DNA of 64,000 bases, taken from positions 9,548,001 to 9,612,000 of the forward strand of contig NZ_CP063808.1 of the NCBI RefSeq assembly GCF_018128905.1, read 5' to 3'. Origin of the DNA: Streptomyces sp. A2-16 (GTDB lineage: Bacteria > Actinomycetota > Actinomycetes > Streptomycetales > Streptomycetaceae). This document shows, piece after piece, positions 49,409 to 57,903 of this stretch (position 1 is its first letter; every line of letters starts with the position of its first letter). The position numbers and the translations under genes were made by a program. The notes under the pieces are model-generated. The model was not told the origin of the DNA and ran no database searches. It saw only the letters and a program-made list of their open reading frames with translations.

Positions 49409-49666
49409 TCATTGGCCGCGCTGCTCCGTGCGGTTGAGGCCGCGGGCGAGCTCCTGGAGAATCTGCGGCTCGGACTTACCAGTCATGTGGGCCAACTGTT
49501 TAAGCAGCAGCGCGCACAGAGCCGTCGAACCGTCGGCAACCTGGTCCAGATTCCCGTCTGTGGTACGGCGGTCCGCCATGTACTTGATCATCAGGTCATT
49601 GCCGGACACATAGGCGGTCATCGCCTCGATGCCGAGTCGGATGCGGTCGTAGTCGCTCGTCGTCAT
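49409..49666 (-). CDS. Small helical hypothetical protein (85 aa)
   Basis: All-alpha protein: MTTSDYDRIRLGIEAMTAYV, NDLMIKYMADRRTTDGNLDQ, ALCALLLKQLAHMTGKSEPQ. The LLKQLAHMTGKS segment could be a helix-turn-helix. Unknown; stands alone among relics. Confidence 0.5.
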   Translation of the reverse strand: MTTSDYDRIRLGIEAMTAYVSGNDLMIKYMADRRTTDGNLDQVADGSTALCALLLKQLAHMTGKSEPQILQELARGLNRTEQRGQ

Positions 49667-49931
49667 CGCGTCACACTTCCACGGATGAGGAGCGCGCCGC
49701 CACCGTCGCGAACTCGACCCCTGCGCGGAAATGGGGCAGCACGGCCGAGGGCTTCCAGGCCGCTGTCACTGAGTACGCGGCGCGCGTGGTTGTGAGTCTT
49801 ACGTCGTTTGTTCCGTGTACAGCGACCGTAGATGTTGGCTCAGACGATCCTGAAGGCCTTCCAGGGCGTGGGCCAGACGCGGCGCTCGGATACATCGACT
49901 AGGCGAACGTCACTCGCGCGGTCAGCAACCC

Positions 49932-50384
49932 CTAACCAGCAGGAGTGCTGTCCGATCGGTTCCGCCCTGACGGGCCCCTCACCTTTCGATTCTTGATCTT
50001 CTTGGCGGCGACCACAGCAGCCAGTAGCATCACGAAACCCGAGCAGCCCGTCACACTGACGAACCAGGCGAAGAAAACATCGGCAGGCCGGGCGTCATCC
50101 GCAAGCCAGAAGATCAGATACGCCTCAGCGAAGATGTGCAGCGTCAGCGCGGCGTACCAGACCGTCTGCAGGTTACGGAGCCCACGAAGCAACGGAGAAG
50201 CACTCACCGACTGCATAGCCTGACGGTCAGACAACCCCTCACCACGCGCCGCCTCGATCGCCCGCTGCTCAGTCTCGTCAGCCCGCTTCTCGATTTCGTT
50301 GAATTCGACCGTCGCCACCAGCAAGACCACCGGAATGACAGTGACCATCGCCGAGGCGAACTCCCCAGTCATCCTGACACTCAC
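49932..50384 (-). CDS. Membrane protein (150 aa)
   Basis: Starts VSVRMTGEFASAMVTVIPVV at a GTG behind a G-rich stretch; an ATG four codons later is the alternative. Hydrophobic segments at about 10-25, 72-95 (TVWYAALTLHIFAEAYLIFW) and 104-125 (FFAWFVSVTGCSGFVMLLAAV), with a charged helix between (EFNEIEKRADETEQRAIEAA) and a basic tail. No family recognised. Three-helix layout with a cytosolic helix, as in small defence-island membrane proteins, is suggestive only. Confidence 0.6.
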   Translation of the reverse strand: MSVRMTGEFASAMVTVIPVVLLVATVEFNEIEKRADETEQRAIEAARGEGLSDRQAMQSVSASPLLRGLRNLQTVWYAALTLHIFAEAYLIFWLADDARPADVFFAWFVSVTGCSGFVMLLAAVVAAKKIKNRKVRGPSGRNRSDSTPAG

Positions 50385-50491
50385 GCCCGCCCCCCGATGC
50401 CGGCTCCGCAACTCTGACACGAGCGTAGGACTCGCACAGCCCCCTGTCAGCCGCAGAGGAGCCCTGCCGCTCTGACCCTCCGCATAGAGCT

Positions 50492-50609
50492 TCAGTCGGC
50501 CCGGAGCGGCTCCCAGAGAGCGTCGCCGACTTGCTGAGCGACCTTCCGCAGAGGCGTCCCAGTGACGTGCATGTACCGTGCGCGCATACGGGCCGCTCTC
50601 CCGGGCTCC
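50492..50609 (-). pseudogene. Integrase C-terminal fragment
   Basis: Reads EPGRAARMRARYMHVTGTPL, then RKVAQQVGDALWEPLRAD and a stop. It aligns with the ends of both integrases here (AARYQHVTSGIMADVAQRVG and MRARYLHVPDAMLKDVARKI) including the catalytic Tyr. The rest of the gene is absent, so this is the tail of a lost integrase and evidence of an earlier insertion. A second, internally deleted copy is at 58473-58570. Confidence 0.7.
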
Positions 50610-50612
50610 TGC

Positions 50613-50805
50613 GCTGTCGGTCACGGACGGCGGAGGCTTCGGCACCGCCCCAGAGGTCGAGCGCCAGGACCAGGACGCCGAGCACGGCCGAGGCCTGGGC
50701 ATGGTCAGCGTGATCGCTCACCGGTTCGTCCACGAGAGCGACGGCGGGTACACGGTCACCGCGGAACTGTTCACGGACCCTCCCGCAGGAGGTCACCTGC
50801 GCTGA
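50613..50805 (+). pseudogene. Fragment of a HATPase-type (anti-sigma kinase-like) protein
   Basis: The frame reads LSVTDGGGFGTAPEVERQDQ and DAEHGRGLGMVSVIAHRFVH, then a beta strand and a stop. DxGxG and GRGLGMV match the N- and G-box ends of small ATP-binding kinases in Streptomyces. Only the C-terminal ~65 residues remain, abutting the integrase relic, so the junction is a deletion scar. Confidence 0.5.
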
Positions 50806-50830
50806 TGGACAAGGCGCAGCGGGGCTACTG

Positions 50831-51064
50831 GTGCGAGTGCTGGACGAAGACCTCACCGAGGTGACGCGGCCGGTCCTGCGGGCTTCCTTCGATGCATACT
50901 CGGCACCGCAGGCCGTCAGGCCCAAAGCCTGCCCGAGTTGCCAGCCAGCGTACGGCCCCCTGATCATGCCCGACCCCAGACCGGGCAGGCCACCGGCCAA
51001 ACCCGCTCCGCCGACCTTCGCCCGTGCCGGCAGAGACCTCGAAGCTGAAATGATCAACACTTAG
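50831..51064 (+). CDS. Short hypothetical ORF (77 aa)
   Basis: From a GTG, reads VRVLDEDLTEVTRPVLRASF, then a CPSC motif and a Pro-rich end. It could be a real small protein or another fragment next to the kinase relic. Stop overlaps the convergent TPR gene by four bases. Low confidence. Confidence 0.3.
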   Translation: MRVLDEDLTEVTRPVLRASFDAYSAPQAVRPKACPSCQPAYGPLIMPDPRPGRPPAKPAPPTFARAGRDLEAEMINT

Positions 51065-53265
51065 GACCAAGGCTCAGTAAGAGCTTTCAGGCTGTTGACC
51101 AGTTCGACTGCTCGATCCATGGCTTCGAGATTTCCAACCTGCTCAAAAATTTCATAGGCTTTGGTCGCGCGAGTCAGCGCTCCAGAGAAGTCTCCATAGC
51201 TCTTTCTGCAGTTGGCGGAAGCGAAAATGCAAGCCCCCAAAATCGCAGCGGAGCCTAGTGCTTCAGCTTCACGAGAAGCCGACTCGTAAGATTCCCCAGC
51301 TTGCTTAAAGTTTCGTTGCCTCGTGTAAATCGCAGCGATCTCAAGCTGAGTCGCTAGGACTTGGGAACTATTCGACTGATGCCGGGCCAAGTCGAGCGCC
51401 TCAGTGAGACATCCGAGCGCTTCATCCGCTCTGCCCAAGTTGGCCAAACCATTTCCCATTACCTGCAATGCAGTGATCATTTGCGTCGCATAGGTAGGCA
51501 TTCTGGTTTCCCCGAGAGCCCGATAGATATCAATCGACTCCCGCAACGCTTCGAGAGAGGTTTGATATTCCCCCGAACCGCTATACCGGATTCCAAGGTT
51601 GCTAAGTGAGCCGGCAAGGCCCAAGAGGTAGGCTTCCGGGTTAGCCTCTGCTAGGTGTCGATAGATGGCAACGGATTCCTCAGTTGCAGGCAGGGAATCC
51701 TCATGCCGACCCAAATCACCAAGACGAACACCCAGATTATTCAGAGCACTCGCAAGACGAGAAAGGTAAGCGCCGGGGTTCTCGTTTGCCAGCTGTCGAT
51801 AGATGGCAACGGATTCCTCAGTTGCAGACAGAGAATCCTCATGCCGACCCAAATCACCAAGACGAACACCCAGATTATTCAGAGCACCAGAAAGATCTGA
51901 AAGATAGGCGCCGGGGTTCTCGTTTGCCAGCTGTCGATAGATGGCAACGGATTCCTCAGTTGCAGACAGAGAATCCTCATGCCGACCCAAATCACCAAGA
52001 CGAACACCCAGATTATTCAGAGCACTCGCAAGGCGAGAGGAGTGAGCGCGCGGGTTTTCGCCTGCCAACCTACGAAAGATGAGGAGAGCTTCCTCAGCTA
52101 CAGACAGGGAATCTTCATACCGACCCAAATCACCAAGACGAACACCCAGATTATTCAGAGCACTCGCAAGGTTGGAAAGATAGGCGCCAGGATTCTCGTT
52201 CGCCAGCTGCCGATAAATGGCAACAGCTTCTTCTGTTACCGGCAATCCATCCGCATACCGTCCTAGATCTCCGAGTCGGACCCCGAGATTGTCCAAAGAT
52301 CCGCCCAGGTTTGGGAGGTACGCGCCAGGATTATCCCTCGCCAATTGGCGATAGATGGCAACGGATTCCTCGATCGCAGTGGCGGCCTCCGCATGTTGCC
52401 CCATATCTGCTAGGCGCACACCGAGATTATTCAGGGAGCCGGCCAGGTTCGGAAGATGCGCGGCGGCATTATCCCTCGCCAGATGCTGATAAATGGCAAC
52501 AGCCTCGCTTGCAGAATCCAGTGCTGAGGGAATATCCCCCGCTCGTGCCATATGGACACCTGCGTTACTTAGAGCCATCGCTAGGGTTGGAAGTTGAGAT
52601 TCATCCTGGTCGGCCACTCGACGGCAATGCATGAGTACTTCACGAGCTGCAATCTGGGCTGAATCCAAATCACCAGCCTCAGCGAGGCGATTTGCCAGAT
52701 TCCCCATGACGGCAACTAGGGTGGCGGGATCTTCAGCATCCTCGGATTGCAGAAATAGATGCACCGCTTCTTGGGCTGCTTTCAGCGCCTCGGGAGCGTA
52801 TCCAGTCCGAGCCGCTCTAATACTCAAATTATTTAGGGCTGCTGCACGCTCCCTCAATGACCCAGATTCATCGACCCCCTTCAGCTGTTCTAGAGATGCA
52901 ATCTCTTGAATAGCAGGAAATACATCCAGAGCCCCAAGACTCTTGAGCGACTTAGAGATACTTGAGATGGCAGTTTTAAGCTGATCGTTGCTAATCGCTT
53001 CATGGCTAGGTCGTGGCAGTGACATCAGGCGCACTGAGAGATCCAGAGACCGTGCCGTAGCTCGCCGCAAAAGCCGATCATCGTTACTACGCAGACACGC
53101 GTCCGCCAACACGGGGGCCAACCTGGCGGCACTGTAAAGGTCATTCCTGTCAACAAGATGCCGCAGTGCACTCTCGAAATAAGGGATGGCATCCGAAGGG
53201 TTGCCCTCGGCCAGGAGTTCAGCCCCCTTCTTGCGCTGGATTTCAGCCCACTGAGTATCAGTCAC
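51061..53265 (-). CDS. Tetratricopeptide-repeat protein with near-identical 46-residue repeats
   Basis: A 734-residue all-helical protein made of TPR-type units. The core has at least seven 46-residue units of the form NNLGVRLGDLGR-EDSLSATEES-VAIYRQLANENPGAYLS. Four of them are almost identical at DNA level (138-bp period: 51723, 51861, 51999, 52137). Divergent TPRs flank both ends. GTG overlaps the stop of the upstream hydrolase gene (GTGA), so the two are an operon. GC content is clearly lower than the neighbours, a sign of transfer. A sensor or scaffold for the hydrolase is inferred. Confidence 0.85.
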   Translation of the reverse strand: MTDTQWAEIQRKKGAELLAEGNPSDAIPYFESALRHLVDRNDLYSAARLAPVLADACLRSNDDRLLRRATARSLDLSVRLMSLPRPSHEAISNDQLKTAISSISKSLKSLGALDVFPAIQEIASLEQLKGVDESGSLRERAAALNNLSIRAARTGYAPEALKAAQEAVHLFLQSEDAEDPATLVAVMGNLANRLAEAGDLDSAQIAAREVLMHCRRVADQDESQLPTLAMALSNAGVHMARAGDIPSALDSASEAVAIYQHLARDNAAAHLPNLAGSLNNLGVRLADMGQHAEAATAIEESVAIYRQLARDNPGAYLPNLGGSLDNLGVRLGDLGRYADGLPVTEEAVAIYRQLANENPGAYLSNLASALNNLGVRLGDLGRYEDSLSVAEEALLIFRRLAGENPRAHSSRLASALNNLGVRLGDLGRHEDSLSATEESVAIYRQLANENPGAYLSDLSGALNNLGVRLGDLGRHEDSLSATEESVAIYRQLANENPGAYLSRLASALNNLGVRLGDLGRHEDSLPATEESVAIYRHLAEANPEAYLLGLAGSLSNLGIRYSGSGEYQTSLEALRESIDIYRALGETRMPTYATQMITALQVMGNGLANLGRADEALGCLTEALDLARHQSNSSQVLATQLEIAAIYTRQRNFKQAGESYESASREAEALGSAAILGACIFASANCRKSYGDFSGALTRATKAYEIFEQVGNLEAMDRAVELVNSLKALTEPWS
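51700..52260. repeat. 138-bp tandem repeats in the TPR gene
   Basis: Around the constant CCAAGACGAACACCCAGATT, copies are spaced exactly 138 bp apart with few differences, implying recent expansion or gene conversion. Confidence 0.85.
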
Positions 53266-54257
53266 TGCGACCCTCCTTCCGGGAGATCTACATTGATCTT
53301 GATGTCCTTATTTTGGGAGATCTCGATAGAAAACGGTCTAGATAGAACCTGTTTTCCCAACCGGATGTCGAGGCCGCCGACTCTAAATGCTTCAGAAGTG
53401 TCTGACGTCTCCGTACCAGAGTTTACGTTGCCTGACGCGGCTCCCCTCTCCGGAGGGAAATGATTCGAGAAGCACCAAGAAACAGCCTCCCTGAACCACT
53501 TGTATGCCTTATCTTCTCGATTTCCCGGTTTGACGATCTCGGAATGAGATCCCCGCACCGTCTTTTTGTAGTCCCGTCCAATGTTCATTCCGCCACTGAA
53601 TGCATCTACCCATTTATCGGAGGTGCCAAGAACGGCGTAAGTGGGAATTAGGTATTTTCGTGCATCAAACTGAGACGGGTCGACGCATACGCGATCGAGA
53701 AATACTGAATTTAGGCTTTCGATTAGGGGTGAATGCGCTTTGAGTGCACGCGCATCTGTGAAGAATGGCGTCAATATCTGAGGTACGCGCATCGAGCCGG
53801 CTTGGGGTGTTCCCATCAGCACGAGACCTGAAACGCGATCAACGGCCAGGCTACCGTCACTACAGTGCGTTTGCGATTCGATAAGGTCCTTGATCGTCGC
53901 CTTGCATAGAAGGCCCCCCATGCTGTGGCCAACCAGTACCACCGACCGATAATGTGAGTCGCGGATCGTGTCTGCAAGCTCACGTGCATGCACAACGAGT
54001 GTGGTGGAGTCCATCTTCGACCAGCGCTGCCAACCGCTGGCGTATGAGTACAGACCTACATCGATGTCAGTACGGTCCTCGAAGAGGAACTTAGGGAAAT
54101 CTCCCCACGTCTTGTATCGATGGCCGTTTAGGCCGTGGGCAAAGATCAAAAGATTCGGGCATTTCTCAGGATCTCGTGAGTGCACGATCAACGGGCTCAA
54201 CGCCGCCAGGCCATCCTTGCCGACGGGGGTGAACTCGTTGCCGCTGGCGAAATGCAT
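53262..54257 (-). CDS. Alpha/beta hydrolase (SERAC1/PGAP1-like esterase)
   Basis: A 331-residue hydrolase: oxyanion region LLIFAHGLNGHRYKTWGDFP (about 37-55), nucleophile elbow VGHSMGG (Ser 112), probable acid Asp in GTSDKWVD (about 214) and His in VRGSHSEI (about 238). The C-terminal ~60 residues form a separate beta-like tail (GGLDIRLGKQVLSRPFSIEI). The HGLNGH...TW pattern is that of esterase domains that open multidomain NLR- and TPR-type proteins. No signal peptide. Operon with the TPR gene through GTGA. Lipase or esterase effector is a hypothesis. Confidence 0.82.
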   Translation of the reverse strand: MHFASGNEFTPVGKDGLAALSPLIVHSRDPEKCPNLLIFAHGLNGHRYKTWGDFPKFLFEDRTDIDVGLYSYASGWQRWSKMDSTTLVVHARELADTIRDSHYRSVVLVGHSMGGLLCKATIKDLIESQTHCSDGSLAVDRVSGLVLMGTPQAGSMRVPQILTPFFTDARALKAHSPLIESLNSVFLDRVCVDPSQFDARKYLIPTYAVLGTSDKWVDAFSGGMNIGRDYKKTVRGSHSEIVKPGNREDKAYKWFREAVSWCFSNHFPPERGAASGNVNSGTETSDTSEAFRVGGLDIRLGKQVLSRPFSIEISQNKDIKINVDLPEGGSQ

Positions 54258-54530
54258 TCCAGTCGCCTTCGTGAGGAGCGCGCCTGTTGTGGCTTGGGCC
54301 GCCCACCGAACGCGGCGGTACGAGCCTACCCCTCACGGGGCGATCACAGGTGTCTCCTCTACGAACAGCCCAGCGGTGTCCAGCGGAACGGACCCAGGGC
54401 CGTGCAGATCGCGCGGTGGACCAGGGGCATCAGCAGGTTGGAACGTCAACGACTAGCGTCCTGCACCGGTAGTTCGTCGTCAGATCTGGCGGTCCCACTT
54501 TAAACCGCCCGCGGGTCTGCGTTTCAGGCT

Positions 54531-54810
54531 CTGAGCGGACCGCACGTCAGCCGGTAGGCCTCCTGGGCCCAGGGCTCCTTCGTGTGAGGGTTCACGCCAC
54601 AGGCCAGGGATGCACCTATATCGCCGAACCAGGTGCTCACGCTGCCGTAGACGTCACGGCCGGGGCAGGACACGGTGAAGCCGCGTCGACGGCCTGGACT
54701 TCCTCGGCATCGGCGAAACGCCCCGCGTGCCCGATGAAGTCGACCTTGACGGGGTTCCGCCGACGATCGGCGGACTCCCTTCCCGGAGCGGCCGGTTGCT
54801 CGACGACCCA
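54531..54810 (-). pseudogene. Frameshifted small gene
   Basis: One frame reads IKHLKWWVVEQPAAPGRESA then VDFIGHAGRFADAEEVQAVD. The next frame continues RGFTVSCPGRDVYGSVSTWF and ends EAYRLTCGPLRA with a stop. Both have good codon bias and meet near 54680, so a gene of about 95 residues has been broken by a frameshift. Just upstream a third segment ends LGKLRAFVAGPVADLCERLQ, a C-terminal remnant of another gene. Confidence 0.4.
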
Positions 54811-54959
54811 CCACTTGAGGTGCTTGATGGAGCCTCACTGCAACCGTTCGCACAGGTCAGCGACCGGACCTGCCACAAAAGCCCGCAGCTTCCCAAGCTG
54901 AGAGCGCAGGTTCGGTCGCTCCTCTCCAGCGCCTTACCCAAGGTGGTCTCCAAGCTCCA

Positions 54960-55418
54960 TCAAGGGGTCGCTATCCAGGTATAGACGGCGCCGCCGAGGG
55001 AAACGAGCACACCCAGGCACACCAGCACCCTGGAAACCGGATGCATCCAACGGAGTCTCGGCGGCTCGTGGAGAGCTTGTTCGCGTTCGATCAGGCGCAG
55101 CGCATCGATGTCGAGAGTCATGGCCAAGTGGTCTTGAATCTTCTTGATCGCTTCTTCAGCCAAGAGCGCCGAGCTCCGAAGCCGCATGCTCTCTGAATGC
55201 GCTGCGACGAGGATGACGCCGGCCAGCAGGCTGATCACTCCCGCTGCGCCAGGCATTTCGGCGTTCAAGGCTGCCGCGTAGGCGGTAGCCATGACTGCAA
55301 GGCAGACCAGCAGCGCGTTGAGTACCTGGTAAGCCCGGCCTCTGCGGTTCTCAGACCAGCGCCAGGCGTGGTCAAGAGCTAGGGCCAAGGTCTCGTGATC
55401 AGTTCCCCGCGGCATCAT
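54960..55418 (-). CDS. Membrane protein with 2TM-helix-TM layout (152 aa)
   Basis: Starts MMPRGTDHETLALALDHAW. Two adjacent hydrophobic helices (about 32-50 ALLVCLAVMATAYAAAL, 54-75 GVISLLAGVILVA), then a long amphipathic helix (ALLAEEAIKKIQDHLAMTLDID). The third hydrophobic helix is at the C-terminus (VLVCLGVLVSLGGAVYTW). The paired helices plus cytosolic helix recall SLATT-type 2TM effectors, but I cannot confirm it. Alone among relics. Confidence 0.6.
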   Translation of the reverse strand: MMPRGTDHETLALALDHAWRWSENRRGRAYQVLNALLVCLAVMATAYAAALNAEMPGAAGVISLLAGVILVAAHSESMRLRSSALLAEEAIKKIQDHLAMTLDIDALRLIEREQALHEPPRLRWMHPVSRVLVCLGVLVSLGGAVYTWIATP

Positions 55419-56287
55419 GAGGGCAAGATGGCAGGCGCCGCCAACGTCGTCCAGAAGACCCCGGGCAGTCTGCGCTCTGGTCTTCGGCCATGACGCGGCA
55501 GCCACAGCTGGCAGCGTCCGCCCAGGGCCACGACTCGACCGTCTCAGTTTCCGTCCCATTCAGCCCCGTTCATGGCCGTTCAGGCGAGACCCGCAACCCT
55601 CCCGGCATCGGCGACCATCCGTACGTGAACGCAGGTGAACGCCCCTGCACGCAACCCACTACTCCACCACCACAGTTGGCAAGCGTGTTGAGGGCCACTC
55701 CCACCCGAGTTCGAATCCCGTATCCGCCGCCAGTGCTCCGTGTGGCGCTGGACCGTCGCAGTGTTCCGGGCCTGTGGGCCATGTGTGGGCCAACGTCACG
55801 CAGAAGGAGCCGAAGTAGCGCTTCCGTGCAGGTGAGCAGGGGTTTCGTTCCTGATTCCGCAACGCTCTTGAAAGCCGTCGCTAGGCAAGCGCCGTAGAGG
55901 TTTCCCCACTCCTTTCAAGGGCCCGCGCAAAGCGCGGGCTGGCTCCTTGGGCCTGGCCCTCTGCGCCTTCGGCGCCGGGCCTGGCCCCTGGGGCCGCAAG
56001 CATGTTACGGCCCGGACGGTAGAGCTCTAGACGGGCAGGCCACGGTCAGAACGATGCCTCCGGCGGGGGATCGGCCGGCACCGGGATGGAGGGGGCGCCG
56101 TTCCCGGCTGCGGGTCCGTAGTGGCGTGCGGGGTGCTCCCATCCCGACCACCGCCGACCCAGGCAGAGCCGAGCAGACGCGGCCCATGGCGGACGGGATG
56201 GGAGCTGGGGAAGTGGTGGGTGAAGGAAGATCGCTTGTCATCCGTAGCACGCGGTGCCACGATCGGGAACCTGGGCAAGGGGGTTCG
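55419..56287. other. Gene-poor 869-bp region containing a degenerate att
   Basis: No frame here looks coding. It holds the diverged tRNA-Ser-like att at 55675-55739 and GC-rich low-complexity sequence around 55910-56000. Confidence 0.45.
55675..55739 (+). repeat. Degenerate att site (tRNA-Ser 3'-like)
   Basis: TTGGCAAGCGTGTTGAGGGC, then GAGTTCGAATCCCGTATCCG and CCGCCAGTGCT, about 80% identical to the 111-bp att over its tRNA part. The terminator hairpin is not conserved. It is probably the attR of an earlier insertion or a second-generation right end of element 2. Confidence 0.65.
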
Positions 56288-56605
56288 ATGCTGCACGTCA
56301 TCTCACTGGTCGCCGGGACGACTGTCGTGGTGCTCTACACCGCGACGGGTGTCCTGGCCATCGCGACCGGCCGCGCCCTGCCATGGAAGCGGGGCTACGT
56401 CCTGCGGCCACGGCTGTGGGGCTCCGGAGCCCTGGCGTTCGGCGCGGGGATGGCGCTGGCCCGTTACGGCGGCACGGTGCGCGACCTCACTACCTCCGAC
56501 GTCGTCTTCGCCTGCAGCGTGCTCATGCTGATCGGCGGTGGGGTGCTGCAGTACGTCGGCCAACGCAGTCCGACCTCCGATCCCAGCCAAACAGCGAAGG
56601 GATGA
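56288..56605 (+). CDS. Small three-helix membrane protein (105 aa)
   Basis: MLHVISLVAGTTVVVLYTAT opens directly into helix 1; further hydrophobic segments are at about 45-60 (LWGSGALAFGAGMALA) and 71-90 (VVFACSVLMLIGGGVLQYV). The tail is polar. Not recognised. Alone, rightward. Confidence 0.55.
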   Translation: MLHVISLVAGTTVVVLYTATGVLAIATGRALPWKRGYVLRPRLWGSGALAFGAGMALARYGGTVRDLTTSDVVFACSVLMLIGGGVLQYVGQRSPTSDPSQTAKG

Positions 56606-56777
56606 GACGGCCCTTGTCAAGGCCGCGTGCGGCGGCTGACACCAGTGGCTGACACCAACAAGCGCGAACGGCAGCGGTCGAGGCCGGATCTCAGTGAACG
56701 ATCGGTCGAGGCACAGAGGCGGTTGGTCGACGTTGGCGGACCCCTATGGTCGACCTGGCAAGGATGAGACCACAGGT

Positions 56778-56948
56778 TCAAGCCTGGCCCTTGCTCGCGT
56801 CGGCCAGAGCCAGCCCCGCGATCACGAGGACGAATGACACCGTGCAGATGATCTTCTGTCGACGGCTCCACAGGTCCCAACCCCGTTGTCCCTTGCTGCC
56901 GATGGCCACGCCAATCATGCCAACGAAGAATATGGTCAAGCCGATCAC
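56778..56948 (-). CDS. Small two-helix membrane ORF (56 aa)
   Basis: From GTG: VIGLTIFFVGMIGVAIGSKG, then WDLWSRRQKIICTVSFVLVI and AGLALADASKGQA. Two membrane helices separated by a basic loop. Plausible but short. Confidence 0.4.
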   Translation of the reverse strand: MIGLTIFFVGMIGVAIGSKGQRGWDLWSRRQKIICTVSFVLVIAGLALADASKGQA

Positions 56949-57172
56949 CCGATGAAACGTACACCGCAGAGAACCTTGCGTGCCCTCTGCGTGCCGGATC
57001 GGCCAGTGAGCGGCGGGGAACCTCGGCGAGTCTTGCCGTAAGTCTCAGGTCAACATCTCGCCAGCTCAGCATCCTTCCGCATACGCGATCCTCCAAACTG
57101 GGGCCGGTCGCTCGCGGAACCTTCGCCAGGGATAGCCTTCCGGTCCGTTTGGAACGCTCCGGGAGGCTCCCT

Positions 57173-57334
57173 GTGCACACTGCCGTCTTGCTGCTGAGGA
57201 GCGCGCTTGGCCTAGGTGGCGGTCTTGTGGGCGCATGGGAGCTCAACCGCCAAGCTTCAGGTCCCGGTTGGAGGAAGTGTCGGGTCCTCGCTGCGATGGC
57301 GGCTTTGCTCCTCGCCGCTCTGCTCGTCGCCTAG
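57173..57334 (+). CDS. Small membrane ORF (53 aa)
   Basis: GTG with GGGAGG six bases upstream; reads VHTAVLLLRSALGLGGGLVG and ends AAMAALLLAALLVA. Two hydrophobic segments around a basic loop. Plausible small membrane protein. Confidence 0.4.
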   Translation: MHTAVLLLRSALGLGGGLVGAWELNRQASGPGWRKCRVLAAMAALLLAALLVA

Positions 57335-57903
57335 GGAGAACGGCAGCCGGACGCCGGAGAAGAGAGCCCGCATGCGTACAGCATTGAAGTACAGCAATCC
57401 CACCGATCGGTGCTGACCACCTGCCCCCCACGGTCTGTCTGACCAGACCTCAGCGACCTCCCCGCCCGTAGTTCGCATCGAGGGGAGTGGCACTGCCCGC
57501 CGGCCGTGCCATTCCCGTGCCAGAACGGACGGGGACTCACGGGCAACTGGGGTCCGCAGGGGTGAGTTCTACCAGAGTGTGCCCTAGGCACGGAGTTCGC
57601 AGGTCAGGCCCGTGATGGTCCAACCTCGCGCTTTCCCGGAAGACCGCCGTGTCGACACCGGTGCCACCGCACTCGGCGATCGAAGTGGAGCTGACCTGGA
57701 AAATCGTGCGGCTTCCTGGAGTCGGCCTGTTCGCTGGCAGCGCCGGCGCATCGCTCTGCGCTAAAGCCCAGCTCACGGCCCGCTCCGTTGTCCTGGTCTT
57801 TGTCCAGTACGCCGACGGCCGCCACTGTTCGCCGTCCTACGCGCACCCCATCTGACGTGCTCAGTGAACCCCCACGGACACTGCCGGACGGCCGCGCGGA
57901 CAG
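57335..57903. other. 569-bp right end of element 2
   Basis: No convincing gene. Contains the 22-bp candidate arm site at 57785-57806, which lies 98 bp before attR. Confidence 0.5.
57785..57806. promoter_or_regulatory. Candidate Int arm site, right end of element 2
   Basis: CCGTTGTCCTGG then TCTTTGTCCA, one mismatch from 30437-30458 at the left end. Its distance to att (98 bp) equals that of element 1's right pair (97 bp). Confidence 0.6.

Larger units (their letters stand above)
30310..57903. mobile_element. Integrative conjugative element 2 (AICE type), about 27.6 kb, probably composite
   Basis: Bounded by 111-bp att repeats, with its own int, xis, origin repeats, rep ATPase, prim-pol, m5C methyltransferase, TraSA, Spd-like genes, the shared 1938-bp module, GntR and YdcF. 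The arm from about 44 to 57.9 kb carries XRE-ImmA/IrrE, Ku, a TPR-hydrolase pair and many small genes. An integrase tail (50492), a diverged right-end sequence (46068) and a degenerate att (55675) imply it grew by past insertions. Confidence 0.88.

Noticed and set aside
51700..52260. CRISPR or non-coding tandem repeat
   Set aside because: Units of 138 bp stay in frame within a TPR protein with flanking diverged TPRs.
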